Of a stretch of DNA of 64,000 bases, positions 9,635 to 17,967 are shown piece by piece. The notes below the pieces were generated by a model that was not told the origin of the DNA, made no database searches, and worked only from the letters and a program-made list of their open reading frames with translations. The stretch spans positions 248,001 through 312,000 of the forward strand of contig JADJTT010000002.1 of assembly GCA_016711045.1 (NCBI GenBank). The letters are read 5' to 3'. Positions within the stretch are counted from its first letter, which is position 1; every line of letters starts with the position of its first letter. Source of the stretch: Saprospirales bacterium (GTDB taxonomy: Bacteria; Bacteroidota; Bacteroidia; Chitinophagales; Saprospiraceae). The position numbers were made by a program, and so were the translations under genes.

Positions 9635-10183
9635 TTAGACGCGCAATTTTTGGTGAACAAACAATATTTAACACTTCACAGGGCTCGTGAGTTTGGAGAG
9701 GATATGTAGATGGGATGATTTTCTGGGCCTTTTAGATGATAAACAGACGAAAAGAATGGATGTTGAACAGAAAATTACTTGCATGGCCCTTTTTTAGCGA
9801 TGCAAAGTTAATCCAATAGGGCATTGGTGTCAAGCCACTTACCATTCCTTTCCCCAACAATAACCAATTTATCCTCGTTTAGTTCTTGATGAATATGTGT
9901 AAATAACACAATATCAACTACTATTGGGTGCTTTTTCCCTTTACCCTCCTGTCCTCAATTTTTTTTTGACCGCTTAAATTAATCATTCCTCCCGCACCTA
10001 TCCCCCCCACCCAATTTAAAATGATTTGCACAATTTGGAAAAATCGGATTTTTATTCTTTATTGCGGGGGAAGTGGTGGCCTTACCGTTCCCTGCAGAGT
10101 GCCTACTACACCATAATAATTCGCTGGTTTTAAGATACTGTTGAAAAATACACCATGCAGGCTAATCAAAACCCCTTCACGGA
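9635..10183. other. Gene-poor intergenic region upstream of rpoD
   Basis: 549 bases with no credible gene on either strand. It holds the rpoD promoter (9803-9833) and its leader of roughly 160 bases, then AT-rich sequence with pyrimidine tracts around 9955-9970. The promoter of the divergent START-like gene must lie near its right end, but I could not identify a convincing one. Confidence 0.6.
9803..9833 (-). promoter_or_regulatory. Promoter of rpoD
   Basis: On the minus strand, TTGACA (9833-9828), exactly 17 bases, then TAACTTTG (9810-9803). This is one of the best -33/-7 matches in the window. It implies an untranslated leader of about 160 bases before rpoD. Confidence 0.7.
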
Positions 10184-10561
10184 ATGGAACGCATAATGAT
10201 CGATCTGGAGTTTATTTTCAGGGCATCGCCTACGATTGTCTATACATTCCTTACTACGCCTGCATGCCTGGTCCGCTGGTTCTGCGACGCAGTTGATATT
10301 AATGGCATGACCTACTCCTTTGTATGGAACGATTTTACGGAAGTAGCCAATCTCACGGAAGATATCGAGGAGGAGAAAGTACACTTTGAATGGGAGGACA
10401 AGGACGAAGAATTCCTCGAATTCCGGATCTCTACCTCTCCTGTAACCGGAGAAACCATTCTGGAAATATCCGATTTCTGCGATTCGGACGAAGCTACCGA
10501 CTATAAAAAGCTCTGGGAAAGTCAAATTCGGGACCTCCGAAAAGAAATGGGCGACGCCTGA
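10184..10561 (+). CDS. START-like domain protein (Bacteroidota AHSA1/START family)
   Basis: Small cytosolic protein of 125 residues. The pattern fits a compact START/Bet v1-type helix-grip fold: an N-terminal strand (IDLEFIFRASP), a helix ending in the hydrophobic VRWFCD segment, alternating beta strands, and a C-terminal helix (LWESQIRDLRKEMG). The similar proteins known from Bacteroidota have no assigned ligand. It is acidic overall. The start is either ATG 10184 or ATG 10196 (MIDLEF); the second starts closer to the fold. The nuclease gene begins 30 bases downstream on the same strand, so the two may form an operon. Confidence 0.72.
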   Translation: MERIMIDLEFIFRASPTIVYTFLTTPACLVRWFCDAVDINGMTYSFVWNDFTEVANLTEDIEEEKVHFEWEDKDEEFLEFRISTSPVTGETILEISDFCDSDEATDYKKLWESQIRDLRKEMGDA

Positions 10562-10591
10562 TTTTTTGTTGACCAGCTGAACTGTTGAATC

Positions 10592-13315
10592 GTGATCGTC
10601 TACTTCGGCACCAATCTGGATAGCGGCTGTCTTTTTGAAGAACCTCTGGCGGAAGCAGGTGTGCACCGGGTTGGACCGCAGGGGCTTCTCCTGCTGCTGG
10701 AGTCCCTGCTTGGACTTGCCGGGCACCCTACCGATGATTCGTATCTCCGCCTCGAAGCATACCGACAAACCATCCGGCAATACCTGGCCGAAGAGAAAGA
10801 TGCTTTTTTCGCCTCCTCCTTTCAGGCCGATCAGTTTGCCACCGCAGCCGACCTGCTGGCCCGACGAGACGAACTCTTATCGGCAGCGTGGGATTTCAGG
10901 GAAGTCCCCGGCCAACCACCCCGGTTAAACGTCCTGGCCCGCATAGAGGCACGATGGAAAAATTCGGGCCTCACAGACCTTCCCGGATATGCCGACCGTC
11001 TGGAAGCGGTGATTAACCTTTTACCCCAACTCAAGCATCCTATCCGGACATTTTTCCACCTGGAACCATTCGACCTGTTGCCCCGGTCGATACAGCGACT
11101 CCTGGCCCTGCTCCCCGATTCGGCATTGGGCCCGTTCCAACTGGAGGCCTACAGTCCTGCATGCACGCCCCCTCCCGGCGACCTTCGTACGTTCAGGGAT
11201 GCCTTGTTGCAACGGGGAAACGGTAAAAAGGAAAAAGCACAAGCCAAAGGCGATGGCTCCCTGATGCTCCTGCATTGTAAAACCGCCGTCGATGGCGCAG
11301 AGTACCTGGCCCAGGTACTGCACAAAAGCCCGGAATTCAGGCCCGCATTGCTCATTCCGGAAAAAAACAGGGTGCTCGATGCCGCCCTGATCCAGGAAGG
11401 CCTACCCAGCCTGGGCATTCAATCCGCTTCCCTGGCACGGCCCAGCCTTCAGATCCTGAAACTGATCCCCACCTTTCTCTGGACACCTATCGACCCCTAT
11501 AAAATCCTGGAATTTGCTTCCCTTCCTGTAAAGCCGCTACCCGACGACCTGGCACAGGTCATCGCCGCCCAAATGTCGCAATCTCCCGGCTTGCAAGGGG
11601 AAAACTGGAACCGCGCCATCGCCCGGTATTTCGACGAGTTGCGCAATTCCTCCAACGGATCCCGCAACAGTTCTTATGAGGAAGCCAATGAACAATATCG
11701 CTTCTGGTTTGGACGCAAACGCTATCCTATCGATCAATCCGTACCCAGGGAAGATGTCATTCAACTCTACGAAAAAGTACGGTTCTGGGCCTTCGATGCC
11801 TTTGAAGCCGGAAAAGGGAACTCGCTCCTGGTGTTGAGCGAACAAGCCAAGCGCATCGTGGAATTACTCCATGCCCTACCCGAAGAAGACCTGACCCATC
11901 TCGAACTGGAACGCATCGTACGGACGATCTATCAACCTTCCCCGGTCGTCTTCCACGAAGCGGAATCGACGCACCTCCCCTATGTCCACCAGCCAGGCGC
12001 GTTGCTCGATCCTGCGGAGGACCTCATCTGGTGGAATTTTGTAGAAACGGAGCCCGTACAATTCTTTTCCCGCTGGTATCCGCCCGAAACGCAATACCTG
12101 GCGGAGGCCGGGGTGCTTTTGGATCCTCCATCCCTTCAAAACCAACGCCAACTTTGGCAACGCATACAGCCCGTGTTGAAGACCAGGAGACGACTCCTCC
12201 TGCTCATCCCGCAAAACCTCCGGGGCGAAGCGACCAACCCCCATCCGCTGATGGGCGACCTGGAGGCTACCTTTTCCAACCTGGACGCCATTAGCTGCAC
12301 CCTGGGCGCCGGAGGAGACGTATCCCTGCTGGGTCGATTTTTTCAATTACCCGGATTCGCCCCGCTGCCCTACTACCGCCTGGGCCGGCCCCAGCCATTC
12401 ATACAGGCGCCCGGGCTTCATCAATTGGCCAACCGCGACAACGAGACCTTCAGCAGTCTCAACGCCCTTTTCTATTATCCCTATCAGTGGGTTTTTCAAT
12501 ACAAACTCAAACTGAAAAAATCGTCTATCCTCAGCATCGTTCCCGATGAGACCCTGATGGGCAACCTGGCCCACCGGCTTTTCGAGAAACTCTTTGAAGA
12601 GCCCTTCCACTCCTGGGATAAACCCCGGTTGGAAAAGTGGGTGGAAGAAACCACGGCCGATCTCTTCTACAAAGAAGGCGCTGTGCTGCTCCTCTATGGC
12701 CGCGAACCCGAACGGATCCGCTTTCTCAAGCAGGTTCAATTTGCCGCCTGGACCCTGGTGACCTATGTGCGCGATAACCAATGGACCGTGGAAAGCAGTG
12801 AGCTGGCGATGGAGGGACATTTCGCAGATACCCGCGTGAAAGGCATCGCAGATATCGTGCTCCGGCGAGGTGATGGAGAAAAAGCCGTGCTCGACCTGAA
12901 ATGGCGGGGAGCCAATTTCAGGGAAAACAGCATCCGAAATGAGGAGGATCTCCAATTAGTGCTCTATGCGAATCTTGCTTGCGAGCAAAAAGACTGGGCC
13001 TATACCGCTTACTTCATCATCAGCCGAAGTAAACTCCTGGCCCGTACTAACCACGCCTTTCGGGAGGTCATCCCGCTGGCTCCCCAGAACGATCCCAGAG
13101 AAGTGAATGAACGGATCTGGACACGAATGGAACAAACCTACCGTTGGCGGATGCAACAATTAGCTTCAGGCGCCGTGGAAGTGCGCTGCACCCGCACCCT
13201 TCCCGATCTCGACCTGACCTATCAGGACGACCCCGATATGCTCCAAATTCTGGAAATGAAAACGGAAGATGCCCGGTTTGATGATTACCGGACGTTGATC
13301 AATCTGGTAGAGTAG
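10592..13315 (+). CDS. PD-(D/E)XK nuclease family protein (AddB-like, orphan)
   Basis: Large protein of 907 residues starting at GTG. The C-terminal third carries a RecB/AddB-type nuclease domain: a conserved entry segment at FYYPYQWVFQYKLKL (about 630), then GNLAHRLFEKLF with the histidine of this fold, then Asp in GIADIVLRR (about 754) and the DLK of AVLDLKWRG (about 767), followed by a Gln/Tyr motif (EDLQLVLYANL). The N-terminal part looks like the degenerate helicase region of AddB: I find no Walker A GxGKT or Walker B. No addA/recB homolog lies in the window. Role in recombinational repair or DNA end processing is inferred from family. It ends one base before the convergent ferredoxin gene. 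Confidence 0.82.
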   Translation: MIVYFGTNLDSGCLFEEPLAEAGVHRVGPQGLLLLLESLLGLAGHPTDDSYLRLEAYRQTIRQYLAEEKDAFFASSFQADQFATAADLLARRDELLSAAWDFREVPGQPPRLNVLARIEARWKNSGLTDLPGYADRLEAVINLLPQLKHPIRTFFHLEPFDLLPRSIQRLLALLPDSALGPFQLEAYSPACTPPPGDLRTFRDALLQRGNGKKEKAQAKGDGSLMLLHCKTAVDGAEYLAQVLHKSPEFRPALLIPEKNRVLDAALIQEGLPSLGIQSASLARPSLQILKLIPTFLWTPIDPYKILEFASLPVKPLPDDLAQVIAAQMSQSPGLQGENWNRAIARYFDELRNSSNGSRNSSYEEANEQYRFWFGRKRYPIDQSVPREDVIQLYEKVRFWAFDAFEAGKGNSLLVLSEQAKRIVELLHALPEEDLTHLELERIVRTIYQPSPVVFHEAESTHLPYVHQPGALLDPAEDLIWWNFVETEPVQFFSRWYPPETQYLAEAGVLLDPPSLQNQRQLWQRIQPVLKTRRRLLLLIPQNLRGEATNPHPLMGDLEATFSNLDAISCTLGAGGDVSLLGRFFQLPGFAPLPYYRLGRPQPFIQAPGLHQLANRDNETFSSLNALFYYPYQWVFQYKLKLKKSSILSIVPDETLMGNLAHRLFEKLFEEPFHSWDKPRLEKWVEETTADLFYKEGAVLLLYGREPERIRFLKQVQFAAWTLVTYVRDNQWTVESSELAMEGHFADTRVKGIADIVLRRGDGEKAVLDLKWRGANFRENSIRNEEDLQLVLYANLACEQKDWAYTAYFIISRSKLLARTNHAFREVIPLAPQNDPREVNERIWTRMEQTYRWRMQQLASGAVEVRCTRTLPDLDLTYQDDPDMLQILEMKTEDARFDDYRTLINLVE

Positions 13316-13316
13316 C

Positions 13317-13640
13317 TCATTCTTTCGCCAATTGCACGACCAACCCATCTAACCCGGTGTGGAGATGGATCTGACAGCCCAACCGGGAGTTGGGTTGTAC
13401 GAAAAAGGCCTGGTCCAGCATATTTTCCTCGTCATTGGAAGCGGGCGACAGCCCATGATTACTCAGTATATATAAATGACAAGAAGCGCATAAAGCCATG
13501 CCTCCACAAGTACCCTCTACTGGTAGTCCGTAGGCCTTACACAACTCCATTACATTCAAATCCATAAACGTGGGGCCTTCCAGTTCATGGGGTTTCCCCT
13601 CCCGGTCGACCACCGTCAAGTTGATCATTCCGTCATTCAT
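13317..13640 (-). CDS. [2Fe-2S] ferredoxin, adrenodoxin type
   Basis: Electron carrier of 107 residues. The cluster ligands are clear: C-x5-C-x2-C in TCGGMALCASCH and a fourth cysteine in RLGCQI. The spacing and the absence of a plant-type loop point to the adrenodoxin/ISC-type group. The gene lies about 150 bases downstream of a ferredoxin/NADP reductase on the same strand, its likely electron donor. Two tandem palindromes separate the pair. Start taken at ATG 13640; the internal ATG at residue 5 (MINLTV) is equally plausible. Confidence 0.88.
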   Translation of the reverse strand: MNDGMINLTVVDREGKPHELEGPTFMDLNVMELCKAYGLPVEGTCGGMALCASCHLYILSNHGLSPASNDEENMLDQAFFVQPNSRLGCQIHLHTGLDGLVVQLAKE

Positions 13641-13655
13641 TTTTTCTACTTATGT

Positions 13656-13742
13656 TTATAAAGACTGAATGGGCGGGCGCCGCCCGCCCGTTCAGTCTTT
13701 ATAAGGATATCTGCGGCCGCACGGCCGCAGATATCCTTATAA
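13656..13742. repeat. Two tandem long palindromes sharing a TTATAA hinge
   Basis: Palindrome 1 (13656-13704) has 24-base arms starting TTATAAAGACTGAA and differing at one position, with a GC-rich centre (GGGCGGGCG). Palindrome 2 (13699-13742) has perfect 21-base arms starting TTATAAGGATATCTG around CGGCCG, with a 2-base centre. The TTATAA at the end of the first is also the start of the second. The element lies between the reductase stop and the ferredoxin start, both on the minus strand. No U-tract follows, although A-rich bases flank it. It could be a processing or attenuation site; this is inference. Confidence 0.8.
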
Positions 13743-13788
13743 AAAACATTAAAGTACTTTTGTTACAAAGTACTTATGTGGTATGCGT

Positions 13789-14793
13789 TTAAAAACCAGG
13801 AACACCCGTCACCGTCGTGTACTTGAACGAAATTTTTTTATCGGGATTCACCAGCTTAAAGGCCGACTGGCACATCAGGGTAGCTTCGTGAAAGCCGCAC
13901 AAAATGAGTTTGAGCTTCCCCGGATAGGTATTAATATCGCCGATCGCATAGATGCCGGGGATATTGGTGCGATAATCGAACGTATCTACCTCGATAGCGT
14001 TGTGTTCGATATTCAATCCCCACTCTCCGATCGGGCCGAGTTTGGGTGAAAGCCCAAACAGGGGGATGAAATAATCGGTCTCTCTAACCCATTCGCCTTT
14101 ATGATCTTCCTGGATCAGCACGCCATCCAATTGGCCATTGCCCTTCAATCCCACCACCTGTGCATTGGTGACGAGCTGTATGCCTCCCTGATTACTCAAC
14201 TCCATCACCTTCTCCACCGAGTCGGGGGCGCCCCGGAATTCGGTACGCCGGTGTATCAGTACGACTTCCTCCGCAATATCGGAAAGAAAGATGGCCCAAT
14301 CGAGTGCTGAATCGCCACCGCCGGCGATGACCACCTTTTTTCGGCGGTATTTTTCCGGGTCCTTCACGATATAGTCGACCCCCTTGTCTTCAAAGGTGTC
14401 AATATGGTCGATCGGCGGTTTACGTGGTTCGAAACAACCCAGTCCACCGGCGATGACTACTACCGGCGCCACATGCACTGTTCCTTTATTGGTAGTGACC
14501 TTAAATCGATTGTCTTCCAGCCGCTCCAGGATCTCTGTCCGTTCACCCAACGTGAAGCCCGGATTAAAAGGCTCGATCTGCTTCAGCAAATTCTGGACGA
14601 GATCGCCCGCCAATATCATGGGGATACCGGGAATGTCATAAATGGGCTTCTTTGGGTAGATCTCGGCCAACTGACCGCCCGGCACTGCCAGTGAGTCGAT
14701 CAGGTGGCAACGCATTTTAAGCAATCCGGCCTCAAATACGGTGAACAGCCCTGTAGGGCCTGCACCGATGATGATTATATCCGTTTCGATCAT
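13789..14793 (-). CDS. Thioredoxin-reductase-like ferredoxin--NADP(+) reductase
   Basis: FAD enzyme of 334 residues that would pass electrons between NAD(P)H and a ferredoxin. The FAD-binding GxGxxG is IIIGAGPTGL at residues 6-15. The second dinucleotide site is VVIAGGGDSALDWA near 160-173. The CxxC redox pair of true thioredoxin reductases is absent, as in the TrxR-like FNR group. The C-terminal IYAIGDINTYPGK is the conserved FAD-contacting segment. I chose ATG 14793 because nine upstream in-frame residues (from 14820) precede the FAD motif without homology-like character. A ferredoxin gene lies immediately downstream. Confidence 0.88.
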   Translation of the reverse strand: MIETDIIIIGAGPTGLFTVFEAGLLKMRCHLIDSLAVPGGQLAEIYPKKPIYDIPGIPMILAGDLVQNLLKQIEPFNPGFTLGERTEILERLEDNRFKVTTNKGTVHVAPVVVIAGGLGCFEPRKPPIDHIDTFEDKGVDYIVKDPEKYRRKKVVIAGGGDSALDWAIFLSDIAEEVVLIHRRTEFRGAPDSVEKVMELSNQGGIQLVTNAQVVGLKGNGQLDGVLIQEDHKGEWVRETDYFIPLFGLSPKLGPIGEWGLNIEHNAIEVDTFDYRTNIPGIYAIGDINTYPGKLKLILCGFHEATLMCQSAFKLVNPDKKISFKYTTVTGVPGF

Positions 14794-14845
14794 GGAAAAT
14801 TGATTTCGTTGCCAAAACAATCCAAAAAGCGGATTAGTTCACGGC

Positions 14846-15622
14846 TTATTTTCCCTGAAACGCAGGCGAGCGTTTTTCGAGGAATGCGCTGGCGCCCTCC
14901 TTAAAATCAGATGTACCGGTCGTGTGGGCAAATGCCGTAACTTCCGTATCAAAGCCAAAGGCGTCAAACTGAAAGTAGGCATTCACCGATTCGATAACTT
15001 TGGTGACGGCGACAGGCCCTTTTGCAGCGATTTTGGCCAGTATCTCCTGGGCTTTATCCAGGAGTGATTCCTGGGGAACCACATGGTTTACCAATCCCAG
15101 CTGCAGGGCTTCAGGCGCTGCGATCATATCTCCGGTGAGCAGTAGCTCCATCGCCTTTCCCTTTCCGATATGTTGGATCAGCCGCTGTGTTCCGCCATAT
15201 CCGGGGATGATACCCAGACTGACTTCCGGCTGCCCAAACCGGGCATTTTCACTGGCTATGCGCATATGGCAAGCCATGGCCAGTTCGCAGCCCCCCCCAA
15301 GGGCAAACCCGTTAACGGCCGCAATGACGGGCTTGGGAAACCGTTCGATAGCAAAAAAAGTATCGTGTCCACGCTGTGCCATCTCCCGGCCTTTCTCCAC
15401 ATCGAGCGTCAGGAACTCGGAAATATCGGCGCCCGCCACAAACGCTTTGGGGCCTGCGCCCGTTAGGATCACCCCATGGATCGCCCGTTGGGGAGCATCT
15501 TCTTCGAACAGCTGCTTCAACTCCAGCATGGTCTGGGTATTCAAGGCATTCAGGGCCTTCTCCCTGTTGATCGTGACGATCAAAATGCCGTTTTCTTCGC
15601 GGAGGAGGAGGTTATTATACAT
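14846..15622 (-). CDS. Enoyl-CoA hydratase/isomerase family protein (crotonase)
   Basis: Acyl-CoA enzyme of 258 residues, the normal length of single-domain crotonases. Oxyanion-hole motifs are AFVAGADISEF near residues 60-70 and ALGGGCELAMACH near 107-119. The two expected catalytic glutamates are the one in GGGCELA and the one in GQPEVSLGIIPGYGGTQRL. This pattern fits short-chain enoyl-CoA hydratase (beta-oxidation or a butyrate-type pathway), though other crotonase reactions cannot be excluded. It sits 52 bases upstream of the reductase on the same strand; no other fatty-acid genes are nearby. Confidence 0.9.
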   Translation of the reverse strand: MYNNLLLREENGILIVTINREKALNALNTQTMLELKQLFEEDAPQRAIHGVILTGAGPKAFVAGADISEFLTLDVEKGREMAQRGHDTFFAIERFPKPVIAAVNGFALGGGCELAMACHMRIASENARFGQPEVSLGIIPGYGGTQRLIQHIGKGKAMELLLTGDMIAAPEALQLGLVNHVVPQESLLDKAQEILAKIAAKGPVAVTKVIESVNAYFQFDAFGFDTEVTAFAHTTGTSDFKEGASAFLEKRSPAFQGK

Positions 15623-15655
15623 AGTTGGAAATTTTGAATAAACCGGGTTGTCGGT

Positions 15656-16324
15656 TTATTCGTGAATTTGTTTAAACAAAAATTCTGCGATTCGAAAATC
15701 GAGTTCGACATCGATATCCTGGGCTTCTTCCCGTGGGATCTCAAACAGGTAGGGGCGATCGCCCAGCCGGTTGTGCTTGCGCATAAGGATTTCGCGGGAG
15801 AAAATATACATGCAGGAATTTTCCTCGTAAATAGGCGGCAGATCCTGGGTGCGTAGGAGGATGTTGGGGTTGTGGTTCACGGCCCGTGTCAGGCTGTCCC
15901 ACAAGCGGGTCTGCAGACGGGTTACAGTGAAGAGGCTGTCGTATATGGGATACTGCTGGAGAAACAACTGCACGCCTTTTTCAATGGTAGCAGCAGAAAG
16001 AAGCGGGTTGGTGCTATGCGTCTGCAAGAAAAAATCGGCTTCCAACTGGCCGGTGGTATGCAGCAACACGTCATTCATCGGGATATCGCCTGCACGCAGA
16101 TGCGGAGGGCGTTCGAGCAGGGTTACTGCGGGAAAATGCCGGGCAGCATCTTCCAGAATGAACGGGCTGTCGGTGTCGATAGCCACTTCCTGGATGGAGG
16201 CACAAGCCAGCAAACTCTCCACCACATGATGATACAATGGTTTTCCGGCAAAGTCCCGGTAATTTTTTCCGGGCACTCGTTCACTGGAGTGCCGCATGGG
16301 AACGATGGCTGCTATTTTTGCCAT
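15656..16324 (-). CDS. Acylneuraminate/CMP-sugar cytidylyltransferase family protein
   Basis: Nucleotidyltransferase of 222 residues related to CMP-N-acetylneuraminate synthetase, which activates a nonulosonate with CTP. The N-terminal nucleotide-binding motif is IAAIVPMRHSSERVPGKNYR, near the typical start. Substrate-loop residues follow (VAIDTDSPFI and FFLQTHSTNPLL), then the late acidic patch AQDIDVELDF that binds metal. The usual partners neuB, neuC or legionaminate genes are absent here, so the sugar is not decided: neuraminate, legionaminate, pseudaminate or another. The crotonase is the next gene downstream, 33 bases away; functional linkage is doubtful. Confidence 0.85.
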   Translation of the reverse strand: MAKIAAIVPMRHSSERVPGKNYRDFAGKPLYHHVVESLLACASIQEVAIDTDSPFILEDAARHFPAVTLLERPPHLRAGDIPMNDVLLHTTGQLEADFFLQTHSTNPLLSAATIEKGVQLFLQQYPIYDSLFTVTRLQTRLWDSLTRAVNHNPNILLRTQDLPPIYEENSCMYIFSREILMRKHNRLGDRPYLFEIPREEAQDIDVELDFRIAEFLFKQIHE

Positions 16325-16354
16325 AGATGCGCTTTTTGCGCAAACTTAAAATAA

Positions 16355-16399
16355 AAAAAGAAGAAGGGATGCCGCTTTGCTGCATCCCTTCTTCTTTTT
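16355..16399 (-). terminator. Intrinsic terminator of the secreted 'AsnB-like' gene
   Basis: A perfect 18-bp stem (16355-16372 with 16382-16399) surrounds a 9-base loop, immediately after the stop of the upstream minus-strand gene. On the minus strand it runs into TTTTTTTATTTT, a classic U-tract. Confidence 0.85.
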
Positions 16400-16401
16400 G
16401 G

Positions 16402-17682
16402 TCAGGTTTTTTGTTTTTTCTTCTTCGCTGCGGGGAACAACACGTTATCCAGGATGAGCCGGTACCCGGGCGAATTGGGGTGTAGACTGAGGTCTGTCTC
16501 CGGGTCGTTGACGAAGTGCCGGTAATCTTCCGGGTCGTGCCCGCCATAGAAGGTCCAGGTTCCTTCTCCCATTGTACCATGAATATACCGGGCCTCGCCG
16601 GCGGGTTTATTTTCACCCAGGATCAGGACGTTGGGCTTGATATACGCATTCCGGAAAGCCGTGGTTTGCCCCATAAATCCCTTCACGGTACGGGTGTGGT
16701 TTTGGGTCAGCATGGTCGGTATCGGGTCCCATTTTGCCGAAAAGTCAAACAGGGTAAAATAGTCCTGTTCGGGGGGCACATTGCGCCCGAAATTGTTATC
16801 GATGGACGAAAACTCGTACTCCAGCGGGTTTTTGGAGAGATCGAAATTTTGGAAAGCAAAGCAATTGGTAAAATTCAACTTATCCTGCGCGTTCGGATCG
16901 GCCGGGTCTCCATCGTAGTAAACCGCACAGATATCGATTCCCTCTGCAGCCAGGGCGATGTCGTAGGTGTCGGTAGCCGAGCACATGGCAAACATAAACC
17001 CTCCGCCGATCACGTATTCCCGGATTTTTTCCACTACTGCCATCTTAAGTTGAGACACTTTTTCGAAGCCATTTTTATGGGCCAGCTCCTCCATGCGGGC
17101 TACGTGCTCCTTATACCAGGGAAAATTCTGGTAGGAATTATAGAACCGTCCAAATTGCCCGGTGAAGTCTTCGTGGTGCAGATGAAGCCAGTCGTATTCG
17201 GCCAACCGGTCGCTGAGCACTTCGTTGTCGTACAACGTTTCGTAGGGAATTTCGGCATAGGTGAGCACCAGGGTCACCGCATCATCCCAGGGCTGGATCT
17301 TTTCCCCTTTCTGGTTAAAGTCGGGGGTGTAAACCGCTATTTTGGGGGCCTTCTCCAGTTTTATGGCGTCCATATTCACTTCCGGGTCGCTGATCTCCGC
17401 CAATATCTGATTGAATGCTGCATCGGGAATGATTTCAAAGGCAACGCCCCTGGTCTTGCATTCTTTTTCAAAAATGACGTTGTGCCGGAAAGCAAAACTG
17501 CCACCCCGGTAATTCAACAACCACCAGGCTTCCACCCCATTTTCCAGCACCCAATAGGTGATCCCGTATGCTTTGAGGTGATCGGTCTGGGTTTCCGGAT
17601 CCATGGGCAACAGCATGTATGCGCCCCGGGCGGTGGGTAGGAGAAAGAGCAATCCAATGGCAAGAATCCAAATTTTCTTCAT
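16402..17682 (-). CDS. Secreted protein of the Bacteroidota family labelled 'asparagine synthetase B'
   Basis: Protein of 426 residues with a signal peptide (MKKIWILAIGLLFLLPTARG). The mature part starts YMLLPMDPETQTDHLKAYG. I recall Bacteroidota homologs carrying the name 'asparagine synthetase B', but nothing in this sequence supports it. There is no N-terminal catalytic Cys of class II glutaminases and no SGGxDS pyrophosphatase loop, and the protein is exported. It has conserved His/Asp-rich stretches (WLHLHHEDFTGQFG near 165, and FYGGHDPEDYRHFVND near the end) that could bind metal. The fold is unknown to me; the segment VIGGGFMFAMCSATDT resembles a nucleophile-elbow or glutamine-amidotransferase-like turn. 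Function should be called unknown. A strong terminator follows. Confidence 0.6.
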   Translation of the reverse strand: MKKIWILAIGLLFLLPTARGAYMLLPMDPETQTDHLKAYGITYWVLENGVEAWWLLNYRGGSFAFRHNVIFEKECKTRGVAFEIIPDAAFNQILAEISDPEVNMDAIKLEKAPKIAVYTPDFNQKGEKIQPWDDAVTLVLTYAEIPYETLYDNEVLSDRLAEYDWLHLHHEDFTGQFGRFYNSYQNFPWYKEHVARMEELAHKNGFEKVSQLKMAVVEKIREYVIGGGFMFAMCSATDTYDIALAAEGIDICAVYYDGDPADPNAQDKLNFTNCFAFQNFDLSKNPLEYEFSSIDNNFGRNVPPEQDYFTLFDFSAKWDPIPTMLTQNHTRTVKGFMGQTTAFRNAYIKPNVLILGENKPAGEARYIHGTMGEGTWTFYGGHDPEDYRHFVNDPETDLSLHPNSPGYRLILDNVLFPAAKKKKQKT

Positions 17683-17967
17683 ATCTCATTCTTTTTTCAT
17701 GGGTTTCTGCGCGTGCATCATTAGTGGACAAATCCGGCAGTGAAATTGTTGTAAAAAAAATTACTTTGAGGAATATTGCCCACCTTCGCACATAGAAGAA
17801 ACGAAAGTACGCTTTTTGAAGTATTCCCAATCACCCAACAAAGTTGCACTTTTCTTGGCGGTCCCGTTTTCAGCCGTTAATTTCACGGCGCAAAACTAAA
17901 TTTGCACCGTTGTACATCTTTCCGAAAAATCAGGCGTTTTTGATTTGAAAACGATCACACCACAGGC

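Noticed and set aside
15656..16324. Sialic-acid biosynthesis locus
   Set aside because: Only the cytidylyltransferase is present; no neuB, neuC or transporter gene lies near, so the sugar is not decided.
16402..17682. True asparagine synthetase B
   Set aside because: No class II glutaminase Cys, no ATP-pyrophosphatase SGGxDS loop, and the protein carries a signal peptide.
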